A stretch of DNA of 64,000 bases from Kutzneria sp. (GTDB taxonomy: Bacteria > Actinomycetota > Actinomycetes > Mycobacteriales > Pseudonocardiaceae): NCBI GenBank assembly GCA_019239965.1, contig JAFAZC010000075.1, positions 60,589 through 124,588 of the forward strand, written 5' to 3'. The translations under genes were made by a program, and so were the position numbers. Within the stretch, counting starts at the first letter, position 1, and every line of letters starts with the position of its first letter. Below are positions 50,295 through 59,283 of the stretch, one piece after another. The notes under the pieces are model-generated. The model did not search any database. It was not told where the DNA came from and worked only from the letters and a program-made list of their open reading frames with translations.

Positions 50295-53255
50295 GTGGCA
50301 GGCAAGGCCCGGGTACACGAGCTCGCGAAGGAGCTCGGCGTCACCAGCAAGGAAGTTCTCAGCAAACTCGCCGAGCAGGGCGAATATGTGAAATCCGCGT
50401 CCTCGACGGTGGAGGCCCCCGTGGCCCGCCGGCTCAGGGACGCCTACGAGAGTGCGTCAGCGCGCTCCGACGCCAAGTCCGCCAGGCCGCAGGTCAAGCA
50501 GGACGCGCCGGCGGCGCAGACGGCCGCGCCCGCTCCTGGTGCCGCCAAGCCGGCGGCCTCGGCGCAGCGCCCGTCAACGCCGGGCCCGCGCCCAGGACCG
50601 CGGCCCGGCCCGAAAGCGCCTGCCCAGCAGGAGACTCCCGTCGCAGCGTCGGCGCCTCCGGCGGCTGAGCCGGCGGCCACCGAGCAGAACCCGTCGGCCC
50701 GTCCCGCCCCCAAGCCGGGTCCGGCCGCGAAGTCGGGATCGTCGGTGGCCGGCGCCCGCCCCGCCCAACGCCAGGGGCCGGACTCACAAGTCGTGCCTCC
50801 CAAGCAGCAGGGCCCGAAGCCAGGGCCGCGAGCGCCACGCCCGGGCAACAACCCGTTCGGTGTCGGCTCCAACGCGCCGGCCGCGCGTCCGACTCCGCCG
50901 CGTCCCGGACCGGGTGTCGGCGGTGAACGCCCGAGTCGGCCCACTGACGGCCGCCCAGACCGCGGGCAACGCGGCGACCAGTCGACCGCGGACCGCGGAC
51001 CACGCCCCACGCCGGGCAACGTTTCACCGAGGCCCAATCCCGGCATGATGCCGCCACGGCCTCCCCGGTCGGGCGGCCCCGGTGCCGGCCGCGGGGGCCC
51101 CGGCGGCGGCCGTCCCGGCGGTCCCGGCGGTGGCGGTGGTGGCTTCCGTGGTGGTCCCGGCGGCGACCGCGGCGGCCCTGGCGGTGGCGGTGGCGGTTTC
51201 CGCGGCGGTGCCGGCGGCGGCGGTGGCGGTGGCGGTTTCCGCGGCGGCCCCGGCGGCGGCGGTGGCGGCGGTGCGCCGGCTGGTGGTGGCGGTGGCTTCC
51301 GTGGTGGCGGTGGCCGTCCCGGTGGCCGCGGCGGCGCCGCCGGTGCGTTCGGTCGTCCCGGTGGGCCGGCTCGCCGTGGCCGCAAGTCCAAGCGGCAGAA
51401 GCGGCAAGAGTTCGACAACATGCAGGCGCCGAGCGTCGGTGGAGTCCGGCTGCCCAAGGGCAACGGTGAGACCATCCGGTTGCCACGCGGCGGTTCGCTG
51501 AGTGACTTCGCCGAGAAGATCGGCGCGAACCCGGCGGCGTTGGTGCAGGTGCTGTTCCATCTCGGTGAGATGGTCACCGCGACCCAGTCGGTCTCCGATG
51601 AGATCCTCGAGCTGCTCGGCTCGGAGATGAACTACAAGGTCAACGTGGTCAGCCCCGAGGAGGAGGACCGCGAGCTGCTGGAGACCTTCGACATCACCTA
51701 CGGGGAGAACGCGGGCGGCGAGGACGACCTCGTGGTCCGTCCGCCGGTGGTGACCGTCATGGGGCACGTCGACCACGGCAAGACCCGGCTGCTCGACACC
51801 ATCCGCAAGGCCAACGTGCACGAGGGGGAGGCCGGCGGCATCACCCAGCACATCGGTGCCTACCAGGTGGAAACCAAGCTCGAGGGCATCGACCGGCTGA
51901 TCACCTTCATCGACACCCCGGGTCACGAGGCGTTCACCGCCATGCGGGCCCGCGGCGCGAACTCGACGGACATCGCGGTGATCGTCGTCGCCGCCGACGA
52001 CGGCGTGATGCCGCAGACCGTCGAGGCGATCAACCACGCCCAGGCCGCTGGCGCCCCGATCGTGGTGGCCGTCAACAAGATCGACAAGGAGGGTGCGAAC
52101 CCGCAGAAGATCCGCCAGCAGCTCACCGAGTACAACCTGGTCGCCGAGGAGTACGGCGGCGACACGATGTTCGTGGACATCTCGGCCAAGCAGGGCGTGA
52201 ACATCGACGGGCTGCTCGAGGCGATTCTGCTGACCGCGGACGCCGCGCTCGACCTGAGGGCCAATCCGAGCATGGAGGCACAGGGCGTGGCGATCGAGGC
52301 GCACCTCGACCGTGGCCGCGGCCCGGTCGCCACCGTGCTGGTGCAGCGGGGAACACTCCGGGTCGGCGACTCCATCGTGGCCGGCGACGCCTACGGCCGG
52401 GTCCGCAGGATGGTCGACGAGCACAACGAGGACGTCACCGAGGCCTACCCGTCACGTCCCGTGCAGGTCATCGGTCTGACCTCGGTGCCGGGTGCCGGCG
52501 ACACCTTCCTCGTCGTGGACGAGGACCGGGTCGCACGGCAGATCGCCGAACGCCGCCAGGCCCGTACCCGCAACGCGCTCAACGCTTCCCGGCGCAAGCG
52601 GGTCAGCCTGGAAGACCTCGACGAGGCGCTGAAAGAGACCAGCCAGCTCAACCTGATCATCAAGGGCGACAACTCGGGTACCGTCGAGGCGCTCGAGGCG
52701 GCCCTGCTGAAGATCGAGGTCGGCGGCGATGTGCAGCTGCACGTCGTGCACCGCGGCGTGGGTGGCGTCACCGAGAGCGACATCAACCTGGCGACGGCGG
52801 AGAACACCATCGTGCTCGGCTTCAACGTCCGCGCGGAGGGCAGGGCCACCGAGCTGGCCAGCCGCGAGGGCGTCGAGGTCCGCTACTACACGGTGATCTA
52901 CCAGGCGATCGACGAGATCGAGCAAGCGCTCAAGGGCATGCTCAAGCCGGAGTACGAGGAGGTGCAGCTCGGCCGGGCCGAGGTGCGCGACGTCTTCAAG
53001 TCCTCCAAGGTCGGCACGATCGCCGGTTGCCTCGTGACGTCAGGGGAACTCAAGCGCAACTCCAAGGTGCGCCTGATCCGCGACAACGTCGTGGTGCAGG
53101 AGAGCCTGACCCTGACCTCGCTGCGCCGCTTCAAGGACGACGTGACCGAGGTCCGGGAGGGCTTCGAATGCGGCCTCACCCTCGGCAGCTACGGCGACGT
53201 CCGCGTCGACGACGTGGTCGAGGCCTATGAGATGCGCGAGAAGCCGAGGAACTGA
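50295..53255 (+). CDS. infB: Translation initiation factor IF-2
   Basis: 986 residues. GTPase that places fMet-tRNA on the 30S subunit. An N-terminal IF2N motif ([33 protein letters not shown]) is followed by a very long Pro/Ala- and Gly-rich disordered stretch to about 370. G1 is MGHVDHGKT near 489, then DTPGHE and NKID. IF2 domain II and the C-terminal fMet-tRNA-binding beta-barrel ([16 protein letters not shown]) are present. GTG 50295 follows GGAGAGC closely. Confidence 0.97.
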   Translation: MAGKARVHELAKELGVTSKEVLSKLAEQGEYVKSASSTVEAPVARRLRDAYESASARSDAKSARPQVKQDAPAAQTAAPAPGAAKPAASAQRPSTPGPRPGPRPGPKAPAQQETPVAASAPPAAEPAATEQNPSARPAPKPGPAAKSGSSVAGARPAQRQGPDSQVVPPKQQGPKPGPRAPRPGNNPFGVGSNAPAARPTPPRPGPGVGGERPSRPTDGRPDRGQRGDQSTADRGPRPTPGNVSPRPNPGMMPPRPPRSGGPGAGRGGPGGGRPGGPGGGGGGFRGGPGGDRGGPGGGGGGFRGGAGGGGGGGGFRGGPGGGGGGGAPAGGGGGFRGGGGRPGGRGGAAGAFGRPGGPARRGRKSKRQKRQEFDNMQAPSVGGVRLPKGNGETIRLPRGGSLSDFAEKIGANPAALVQVLFHLGEMVTATQSVSDEILELLGSEMNYKVNVVSPEEEDRELLETFDITYGENAGGEDDLVVRPPVVTVMGHVDHGKTRLLDTIRKANVHEGEAGGITQHIGAYQVETKLEGIDRLITFIDTPGHEAFTAMRARGANSTDIAVIVVAADDGVMPQTVEAINHAQAAGAPIVVAVNKIDKEGANPQKIRQQLTEYNLVAEEYGGDTMFVDISAKQGVNIDGLLEAILLTADAALDLRANPSMEAQGVAIEAHLDRGRGPVATVLVQRGTLRVGDSIVAGDAYGRVRRMVDEHNEDVTEAYPSRPVQVIGLTSVPGAGDTFLVVDEDRVARQIAERRQARTRNALNASRRKRVSLEDLDEALKETSQLNLIIKGDNSGTVEALEAALLKIEVGGDVQLHVVHRGVGGVTESDINLATAENTIVLGFNVRAEGRATELASREGVEVRYYTVIYQAIDEIEQALKGMLKPEYEEVQLGRAEVRDVFKSSKVGTIAGCLVTSGELKRNSKVRLIRDNVVVQESLTLTSLRRFKDDVTEVREGFECGLTLGSYGDVRVDDVVEAYEMREKPRN
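51061..51380 (+). repeat. Gly-rich low-complexity repeats inside infB
   Basis: GGCGGTGGCGG-type repeats encode about 100 residues of Gly with regular Phe-Arg (GGFRGG) units, RGG-box like. It is in frame and unbroken, part of the IF-2 linker rather than a separate element. Confidence 0.75.
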
Positions 53256-53317
53256 TCGACCGACCGCCGGGTCCTGGACATCGCGCCGGGGCCCGGCGGG
53301 CCAACCCAGGGATACCC

Positions 53318-53611
53318 GTGTTCGTCGGAGCGTTGGAACTGGACGTCATGCTCGGGGACGTCCGTTCGCTCAAGCAGAAACGGTCGGTTCTCCGGCCACT
53401 GCTCGCCGAGATTCGGCGCCGGCACGAGGTCGCGGTGGCCGAAGCTGGTCATCTCGACCTGCACCGCCGCGCCCTCATCGGGGTCGCGGCGGTGGCCGCG
53501 GACTCCGATCGTGTTCGGGCGGTGCTCGACACGTGTGAGCGCCTGGTGGCCGCGCGCCCCGAGGTGGAACTGCTCTCCGCCCGGCAACGGCTACTCGGCC
53601 CCGAGGACTGA
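53318..53611 (+). CDS. YlxP-like DUF503 protein
   Basis: 97 residues of the DUF503 family (YlxP), between infB and rbfA as in many Gram-positives. VGALELDVMLGDVRSLKQKRSVLRPLLAEIRRRHEVAVAEA is the conserved first half. It is a small ferredoxin-like fold protein; YlxP has been connected to 30S-related or RNA functions, but its role is not established. GTG start. Confidence 0.9.
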   Translation: MFVGALELDVMLGDVRSLKQKRSVLRPLLAEIRRRHEVAVAEAGHLDLHRRALIGVAAVAADSDRVRAVLDTCERLVAARPEVELLSARQRLLGPED

Positions 53612-53644
53612 GACAACCCGAAGACCTGAGAGAGGGAGCCCGCC

Positions 53645-54094
53645 GTGGCCGACCAGGCCCGCGCCCGCCGGCTCGCCAAGCGGATCGCGCAGATCGTCGC
53701 GTTCGCGCTGGAGCACGAGGTGAAGGATCCGAGACTGACCAAGGTGACGGTCACCGACGCCAGGGTCACCCCCGACCTGCACGACGCCACGGTGTTCTAC
53801 ACCGTCCTCGGCGACGACCTGTCGGCCTCGCCGGACCACGCCGGCGTCGCCGCGGCGCTCGCCAGCGCCACCGGTGTGCTGCGCACCAAGGTGGGGCAGC
53901 AGACCGGTGTCCGGTTCACCCCGACACTGACATTCGTCCCCGACACGGTGCCGGCCGACGCGGCTCGCATCGACGAACTGCTCGCGAGGGCTCGTACCGC
54001 GGACGCCGAGGTGGCCAGGTTGGCGTCTACCGCGGAGCCGGCCGGTGAGGCCGACCCTTACCGGGCGCCGCGCGAGGAGACGGATGACCAGTGA
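53645..54094 (+). CDS. rbfA: 30S ribosome-binding factor RbfA
   Basis: 149 residues. KH-like factor that helps 16S rRNA 5' processing and cold adaptation. [50 protein letters not shown] contains the RbfA core, and [21 protein letters not shown] the second half. The stop overlaps a second ATG with its own GAGGAG, which leads to only 12 codons (see next entry). Confidence 0.95.
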   Translation: MADQARARRLAKRIAQIVAFALEHEVKDPRLTKVTVTDARVTPDLHDATVFYTVLGDDLSASPDHAGVAAALASATGVLRTKVGQQTGVRFTPTLTFVPDTVPADAARIDELLARARTADAEVARLASTAEPAGEADPYRAPREETDDQ

Positions 54095-54122
54095 TCCGCT
54101 GACTGTCAGCGCTGCCTTGTAG
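54084..54122 (+). pseudogene. 12-codon start-like relic where nrnA is expected
   Basis: ATG 54084, preceded by GAGGAG at 4 nt and overlapping the rbfA stop, encodes [12 protein letters not shown] and then TAG. In related actinobacteria the DHH phosphoesterase gene (nrnA) commonly starts here between rbfA and the MATE gene. Here only 73 bp separate the two. A relic left by deletion is inferred; it may be chance. Confidence 0.35.
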
Positions 54123-54167
54123 CGTGCCTGGCGACATCGACATCAGTCGTGCCGACGGGAGGTGGCC

Positions 54168-55481
54168 ATGGCGGTGGATCAGGCGGAACGGGTGTCCGCG
54201 CGACGAGTGTTCGCGCTGGCCATGCCCGCGCTGGGAGTGCTCGCCGCCGAGCCGCTCTATGTCCTCGTCGACACGGCGGTCGTCGGCCATCGTGGCGCAC
54301 TGGCGCTGGCGGGTCTCGCGCTCGGCGGGCTGATGCTGACGGTGGTGTCCACCGGGCTGACGTTCCTGTCCTACGGCACGACCGCGCGCACGGCCCGACT
54401 GTACGGAAGCGGCCGCCGGATCGACGCGGTGGCCGAGGGAGCGCAGGCCACGTGGCTGGCGTTCGCGCTCGGGTTGGTGGTGCTCGTCGCCGGGCAGTGC
54501 CTCGCCGAACCCGTGGCCAGGCTGCTCGCCGGTGATACGGCCGTGTCGGCCGCGGCGGTCGGCTGGTTGCGGATCGCGCTGTTCGGCGCCCCGTTCATCC
54601 TGGTGTCGATGGCCGGCAACGGCTGGATGCGGGGCGTGCAGGACGCCCGTCGACCGCTCTACTACGTGACGCTCGGCAACGGCCTGTCCGCCGCGCTCCT
54701 GCCGCCGCTGGTGCACGGCGCCGGTGCGTTCGGCGGCTGGGGCCTCGCCGGCTCCGCGGTGGCCAACGTGGTCGCACAGACCGTGTCGGCCGGTCTGTTC
54801 CTGCGTGCGCTCCTACGCGAACGGGCACCGTTGCGGCCGAGAGCCGGGGCGATCAGAGCGCAGGTGCGGTTGGGGCGCGACCTCGTGGTCCGGACGCTGG
54901 CCTTTCAGGCGTGTTTCACCTCGGCGCTCGCGGTCGCCTCCCGAACGTCCACCGATACGGTCGGGGCACACCAGGTGGTACTGCAGCTGTGGAACCTGCT
55001 GTCCCTGGTGCTCGATTCCCTCGCGATCGCCGCGCAGTCGCTGATCGGTGCCGCGCTCGGCGCGGGCCGGGACGATCAGGCGCGCGCCCTGGCCTGGAGG
55101 GTGGCCGGCTACGGGCTGGTGTTCGGAGTGGGGCTCGGGCTGGCGTTCGCGTCCCTGTCCGGGATCCTGCCGACGGTGTTCACCACGGCGCCGGGAGTGC
55201 TCGCGGAGATTCCGCACGCATGGTGGTTCTTCGTTGTCCTGCAACCAGTCGCCGGTGTGGTGTTCGCTCTGGACGGGGTGCTGCTCGGCGCCGGGGACGC
55301 CCGTTTCCTGCGCACCGCGACCCTTGCCGCGGCGGTGCTCGGCTTCCTACCGCTGGTGTGGCTGTCGCTGATCCTGCACTGGGGACTGGCGGGTATCTGG
55401 CTCGGGTTGTCGGCGTTCATGTTGCTGCGCCTCGCGGCTGGGCTGCTCAGGGCCAGGTCGGGGCGGTGGGCGGTGCCGTGA
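54168..55481 (+). CDS. dinF: MATE-family efflux transporter (DinF-like)
   Basis: 437 residues with about 12 hydrophobic helices, MATE fold. Two homologous halves are recognisable: LAMPALGVLAAEPLYVLVDTAVVGHRGALALAGLAL and LAVASRTSTDTVGAHQVVLQLWNLLSLVLDSLAIAAQSLIG. It exports cationic drugs or toxic metabolites by H+ or Na+ antiport. ATG 54168 has GGGAGG 5 nt upstream. The M. tuberculosis dinF gene also lies just downstream of the rbfA region. Confidence 0.92.
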   Translation: MAVDQAERVSARRVFALAMPALGVLAAEPLYVLVDTAVVGHRGALALAGLALGGLMLTVVSTGLTFLSYGTTARTARLYGSGRRIDAVAEGAQATWLAFALGLVVLVAGQCLAEPVARLLAGDTAVSAAAVGWLRIALFGAPFILVSMAGNGWMRGVQDARRPLYYVTLGNGLSAALLPPLVHGAGAFGGWGLAGSAVANVVAQTVSAGLFLRALLRERAPLRPRAGAIRAQVRLGRDLVVRTLAFQACFTSALAVASRTSTDTVGAHQVVLQLWNLLSLVLDSLAIAAQSLIGAALGAGRDDQARALAWRVAGYGLVFGVGLGLAFASLSGILPTVFTTAPGVLAEIPHAWWFFVVLQPVAGVVFALDGVLLGAGDARFLRTATLAAAVLGFLPLVWLSLILHWGLAGIWLGLSAFMLLRLAAGLLRARSGRWAVP

Positions 55482-55525
55482 GGCCGTGCGGGCGCAGGCA
55501 CAGGGTTGCGGCAGAATGGGTCTTC

Positions 55526-56488
55526 GTGCCACCACCGCCTCGGCCCCACGGTTCCCCCGGCAGACAGCAGACCGGCAAACACTGGGCCGGCAAGCAGCGA
55601 ACGCTGGGCAGTACCACCAATGCCGGGCTCATCGTTGTGGACAAGCCGGCCGGCCTCACCTCGCACGACGTGGTCGCCAGAGTGCGCGGAATCCTCGGGA
55701 CCCGCAGAGTCGGCCACGCCGGCACGTTGGACCCGATGGCCACCGGCGTGCTGGTCCTCGGTGTCGAGCGGGCTACCAAGCTGCTCGGTCACCTCGCCCT
55801 GGACAGCAAGGCTTATCTCGCCACGATCCGGCTCGGCGCGGCTACCACGACCGACGACGCACAGGGCGACGTCGTGTTCCAGTCGGACGCCTCCGCCGTC
55901 GAGGCCGACGCGGTGCGGGCCGAGATCGCCGCCCTGACCGGTCCGATCCAGCAGGTACCGAGCTCGGTTAGCGCGGTCAAGGTCGACGGCAGGAGAGCCT
56001 ACGCGAGGGTGCGGGCCGGCGAGGAAGTCGAACTGGCGGCGAGGCCGGTCGTCGTGCACCGGTTCGACCTGCTCATGCTGCGCCGGGGCGACCAGGTCAC
56101 CGAACTCGACGTCATGGTGGAGTGCTCCTCGGGCACCTACGTGCGCGCCCTCGCCCGAGATCTTGGGCGGGCACTGGGAGTCGGCGGCCACCTCGGCGCG
56201 CTGCGCCGAACCAGGGTCGGCCCGTTCGATCTGCGCACCGCCCGCACTCTCGAGCGCCTCGAAGAGGAGCCATCAGTGTCGATCGGCCTCGGTGACGCTG
56301 TCAGCGCGGCCTTTCCGCGGCACGACGTCGACCTGCCCTCGGCCGTCGCGCTGTCGCACGGCCGCCGCATCCCGGCGGCCGGCATTGACCGAACCTACGG
56401 GGTGTTCGGCCCCGACGGGCGCGTGCTCGCGCTCGCGGCCGACAAGGGCGGTGTGGTCAAACCCCACGTGATGCTCGCGGTTGACTGA
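55526..56488 (+). CDS. truB: tRNA pseudouridine55 synthase TruB
   Basis: 320 residues. Converts U55 in the T-loop of tRNAs to pseudouridine. VDKPAGLTSHDVVARVRGIL, then GHAGTLDPMATGVLVLG with the catalytic Asp69, and VPSSVSAVKVDGRRAYARVRAGEEVELAARPV are family motifs. GTG 55526 gives a ~30-residue proline-rich extension; no Shine-Dalgarno is seen, and CAGAAT 8 nt upstream suggests a leaderless or local promoter. Confidence 0.95.
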   Translation: MPPPPRPHGSPGRQQTGKHWAGKQRTLGSTTNAGLIVVDKPAGLTSHDVVARVRGILGTRRVGHAGTLDPMATGVLVLGVERATKLLGHLALDSKAYLATIRLGAATTTDDAQGDVVFQSDASAVEADAVRAEIAALTGPIQQVPSSVSAVKVDGRRAYARVRAGEEVELAARPVVVHRFDLLMLRRGDQVTELDVMVECSSGTYVRALARDLGRALGVGGHLGALRRTRVGPFDLRTARTLERLEEEPSVSIGLGDAVSAAFPRHDVDLPSAVALSHGRRIPAAGIDRTYGVFGPDGRVLALAADKGGVVKPHVMLAVD

Positions 56489-56550
56489 CTCCGGTGCTTC
56501 CGGTGCCGCGACGGCCCACCGGCGGGTCACCGGCACAGTAGGCTCGGTCC

Positions 56551-57519
56551 GTGCAGCGCTGGCGTGGACTCGAACACCTGCCGAGCGGATGGGGCCGCTG
56601 CGTGGTCACCATCGGCGTCTTCGACGGGGTGCACCGCGGGCATCAGCAGCTGATCGGCCACGCCGTGCGGCTGGCCTCCCACCATCGGCTGCCGTGTGTG
56701 CTCATGACCTTCGATCCGCATCCTGCCGAGGTTGTCCGCCCGGGAAGCCACCCTGCCCAGCTCACGACCCTGCGGCGCAGGGCGGAGCTGGTCGAGGAGC
56801 TGGGGGTCGACGTCTTCTGTGTGCTGCCGTTCACGCTGGAGACGTCCCGGCTGCCCGCCGACGAGTTCGTGCACGAGATCCTGGTGGACAAGCTGCACGC
56901 CTCGGCCGTGGTGGTCGGCGAGAACTTCACGTTCGGCCACCGTGCCGCGGGCACGGTGGAGTTGCTGCGCACCCTCGGCGACCGGTTCGGGTTCGTCACC
57001 CAGCGCGCGAGCCTGCTCGGCGACGGCGCTGGCGGCGGGTCGGCGACGGATGGCTTCGGCAAGGTGGTCTACTCCTCGACCTACATCAGGGCCTGCATCG
57101 ACGCCGGCGACGTCGCCGCCGCGGCCGAGGCGCTGGCCCGTCCGCACCGGTTGGAGGGCATCGTCGTCCGTGGTGACGGCAGGGGCCGCGACCTCGGTTT
57201 CCCCACGGCCAACCTGGCCACGACGAAGTTCGCCGCGGTACCGGCCGATGGGGTGTACGCCTGCCGTTTCATCCGCAGAATCGACGGGGTGGACCGGTCG
57301 CTGCCGGCCGCGGTGTCGGTGGGCACCAATCCCACGTTCTCCGGACGCGAGCGTCGGGTGGAGGCATTCGTGCTCGACGTGGATGAGGACCTCTACGGCC
57401 AGCGAGTCGCGTTGGACTTCGTTGCCAGGCTGCGTGGCATGGAGAAGTTCGACTCCAGCGAGGCGCTGGTCGAGCGGATGCGGCTGGATGTCGAGCAGAC
57501 CAGGGCGCTGCTGGCCTGA
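56551..57519 (+). CDS. ribF: Bifunctional riboflavin kinase/FAD synthetase RibF
   Basis: 322 residues. The N-terminal FMN adenylyltransferase domain has VVTIGVFDGVHRGHQQLI (nucleotidyl-transferase HxGH type). The C-terminal riboflavin kinase domain has VVRGDGRGRDLGFPTANL and the GVYACRF strand. It makes FMN then FAD. GTG start, 62 bp after truB, cotranscription likely. Confidence 0.96.
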   Translation: MQRWRGLEHLPSGWGRCVVTIGVFDGVHRGHQQLIGHAVRLASHHRLPCVLMTFDPHPAEVVRPGSHPAQLTTLRRRAELVEELGVDVFCVLPFTLETSRLPADEFVHEILVDKLHASAVVVGENFTFGHRAAGTVELLRTLGDRFGFVTQRASLLGDGAGGGSATDGFGKVVYSSTYIRACIDAGDVAAAAEALARPHRLEGIVVRGDGRGRDLGFPTANLATTKFAAVPADGVYACRFIRRIDGVDRSLPAAVSVGTNPTFSGRERRVEAFVLDVDEDLYGQRVALDFVARLRGMEKFDSSEALVERMRLDVEQTRALLA

Positions 57520-57684
57520 GCTCGTCCGCGATCGGCGGAGTCGGCCGGCCCGGTGGGCAGGTAAGCTGTCGTGTCGGTGCGAATGCAAACGGTGGTCGAG
57601 TTCCACGGGGCCGCCGGCGCGGAGATGGCAGGATGCCAGCCAGGGCGCGGACTGTCCGGACGGCCCGTCACGGGGGGAGCGACG

Positions 57685-58167
57685 GTGGAGGACCACAGGA
57701 TCGTTCAGCGCAATGTCGCGTTGCAGCGAGAATGGTACGGAGAGCCGCTTGGCGACCGGGTCCGTCGGCTGGTCGTCGCCTTCGACGTCTCCCAGGCGTA
57801 CCTCGCCGACGTGCTGGGAATCAGCGCCCCGATGCTCAGTCAGGTGATGAGCGGGCGTCGTGCCAAGATCGGGAATCCGGCGGTGCTCGCCCGCCTGATC
57901 ATGCTGGAGCGCAAGATCCTCACGCCCGGTGTCGCCAGCGGTGACCGCGCGGCGATGCAGCAGGCGCTCGACGACGTCCGCGAGTCCCGGCCGGCGGTGG
58001 ACCGCGACGTGCTCCCGGTGCACGACACCAGGGCCGACGTGGCGGCGGTGATCGCGCTACGCAGGGTCGCCCGCAGTGAGGATCTCCTGTCCGCCGCGGA
58101 CACGCTGAACGGCCGCCATCTCTGGCTGGCCGATCTGCTCCGCCGCGCGTCGTTTCCCCAGCAGTGA
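57685..58167 (+). CDS. Small helix-turn-helix DNA-binding protein
   Basis: 160 residues from GTG 57685, with GGGGGGAG 5 nt upstream. A helix-turn-helix of the Xre/Cro type is clear in RRLVVAFDVSQAYLADVLGISAPMLSQVMSGRRAKIGNPAVLARL. The C-terminal helical region (about 70-160) has no recognised domain. An upstream in-frame start at 57571 would add a poorly conserved-looking extension. It is inserted between ribF and thpR; targets unknown. Confidence 0.83.
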   Translation: MEDHRIVQRNVALQREWYGEPLGDRVRRLVVAFDVSQAYLADVLGISAPMLSQVMSGRRAKIGNPAVLARLIMLERKILTPGVASGDRAAMQQALDDVRESRPAVDRDVLPVHDTRADVAAVIALRRVARSEDLLSAADTLNGRHLWLADLLRRASFPQQ

Positions 58168-58182
58168 GGGCGGCCCGGGGTG

Positions 58183-58689
58183 ATGGCACGGCTGTTCACG
58201 GCCCTGTTCCCCACCGACGAGGCCCGTTCCCATCAGGCCGGCAAGCTGGCCAGAGTGGGCGGCCACGAGTGGAGTCCGTGTGACACGTGGCACATCACAC
58301 TGTGTTTCCACGGTGATGACGACGACCCGGCTACCCGATTGGCCTGGCTGCGGGAGCGGGCCGCCGAGCTGCGGCCGATCCGGCTGAGACTGGCGTCGGC
58401 GGGCGCCTTCCCCGGGGTGCTCTGGATCGGCGTCGAGTCCGACAGCGCGCTCACCGAGGCCGCCGAGGCCGTCCGGGGGCACACCGACGACCACGTGGAG
58501 CGGCACGGCTTCAAGCCGCACCTGACCGTCGCCCGCTCGCGTCGCGAACCGCTCGACGCCACGCCTCTCATGGACTACAAAGGACCGTGGTGGACGTCGC
58601 GTGAGCTGGTGCTCGTCAGGAGCGAGCGGACCCAGGATGGGTACCGCCATTCGCCGCTCGACGTGGTGCTGCTTCGCGGCCCGGAGTGA
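58183..58689 (+). CDS. thpR: RNA 2',3'-cyclic phosphodiesterase (2H family)
   Basis: 168 residues of the LigT/ThpR 2H phosphoesterase family. The two HxTx motifs are HITL (WHITLCFHGDDDD) and HLTV (FKPHLTVARSRR). It hydrolyses 2',3'-cyclic phosphate ends of RNA. The GTG at 58180 immediately precedes ATG 58183; either may be used. It lies 15 bp after the HTH gene. Confidence 0.9.
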   Translation: MARLFTALFPTDEARSHQAGKLARVGGHEWSPCDTWHITLCFHGDDDDPATRLAWLRERAAELRPIRLRLASAGAFPGVLWIGVESDSALTEAAEAVRGHTDDHVERHGFKPHLTVARSRREPLDATPLMDYKGPWWTSRELVLVRSERTQDGYRHSPLDVVLLRGPE

Positions 58690-58802
58690 ACACCTGCTAA
58701 CCTCGGTGTCCGGGTCCGGCTGCGGTCCGTGGCGGCCGGTACCGACATCCCTCCCCGAGAGGGCAACACGGGACGACCGCAACAGGAATGAGAGCGAACA
58801 CA

Positions 58803-59072
58803 GTGGCACTGTCCACCGAGCAGAAGAAGACGATCCTCGCGGAGTACGGCCTCAAGGACGGAGACACCGGATCCGCTGAGGCGCAGGTCGCTCTGCTGAG
58901 CAAGCGGATCAGCAGCCTGACGGACCACCTGAAGGTCCACAAGCACGACCACCACTCACGTCGCGGGCTGTTGCTGATGGTCGGCCGCCGCCGCCGGCTG
59001 CTGAACTATCTGACCAAGACCGACATCGAGCGCTACCGTTCGCTGATCCAGCGACTCGGTCTGCGCAGGTGA
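58803..59072 (+). CDS. rpsO: 30S ribosomal protein S15
   Basis: 89 residues. [69 protein letters not shown] is the full S15 sequence pattern. GTG 58803; an ATG 15 bp upstream (58788) is probably not the start. A stem-loop follows, then pnp, the classical rpsO-pnp order. Confidence 0.97.
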   Translation: MALSTEQKKTILAEYGLKDGDTGSAEAQVALLSKRISSLTDHLKVHKHDHHSRRGLLLMVGRRRRLLNYLTKTDIERYRSLIQRLGLRR

Positions 59073-59078
59073 ACGACG

Positions 59079-59107
59079 GGGGAGTGGCCACAAGGCCGCT
59101 CCCCTTT
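59079..59107 (+). terminator. Stem-loop between rpsO and pnp
   Basis: GGGGAGTGGCC, a 4-nt ACAA loop and GGCCGCTCCCC form an 11-bp stem with one G-U pair, followed by TTT. It starts 7 bp after the rpsO stop. It should attenuate or process the rpsO-pnp message. Confidence 0.75.
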
Positions 59108-59180
59108 CCACTGCCGACGGCGGTGGGGACACGAACGACCAGAGCGAGCCGGGGCGCGTCGCGCGCGGCGGAGTGAGCGC

Positions 59181-59237
59181 GCCGGTCCTCGGTAGTGGTT
59201 TCCGGGAGTATCCCGGGGACTTCGATCGAAGACCGGC
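59181..59237 (+). promoter_or_regulatory. Structured pnp leader (three-way junction)
   Basis: The outer stem GCCGGTC (59181-59187) / GACCGGC (59231-59237) encloses two small hairpins: CCGGGA-GTA-TCCCGG (59202-59216) and the palindrome CTTCGATCGAAG (59220-59231). It lies about 45 nt before the pnp start and may be a processing or autoregulation site. Confidence 0.45.
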
Positions 59238-59283
59238 CTCGTCGCCGGGCGCGCCGGCGGGCTCGCACGACGAGGAGAACCAC

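Noticed and set aside
50444..51577. Proline-rich minus-strand ORF opposite infB
   Set aside because: It is the complement of the Gly-rich IF-2 linker; the sense frame is unquestionably infB.
53256..53317. GC-rich imperfect inverted repeat after infB
   Set aside because: The stem is short and interrupted and the next gene follows closely; not enough to call a terminator.
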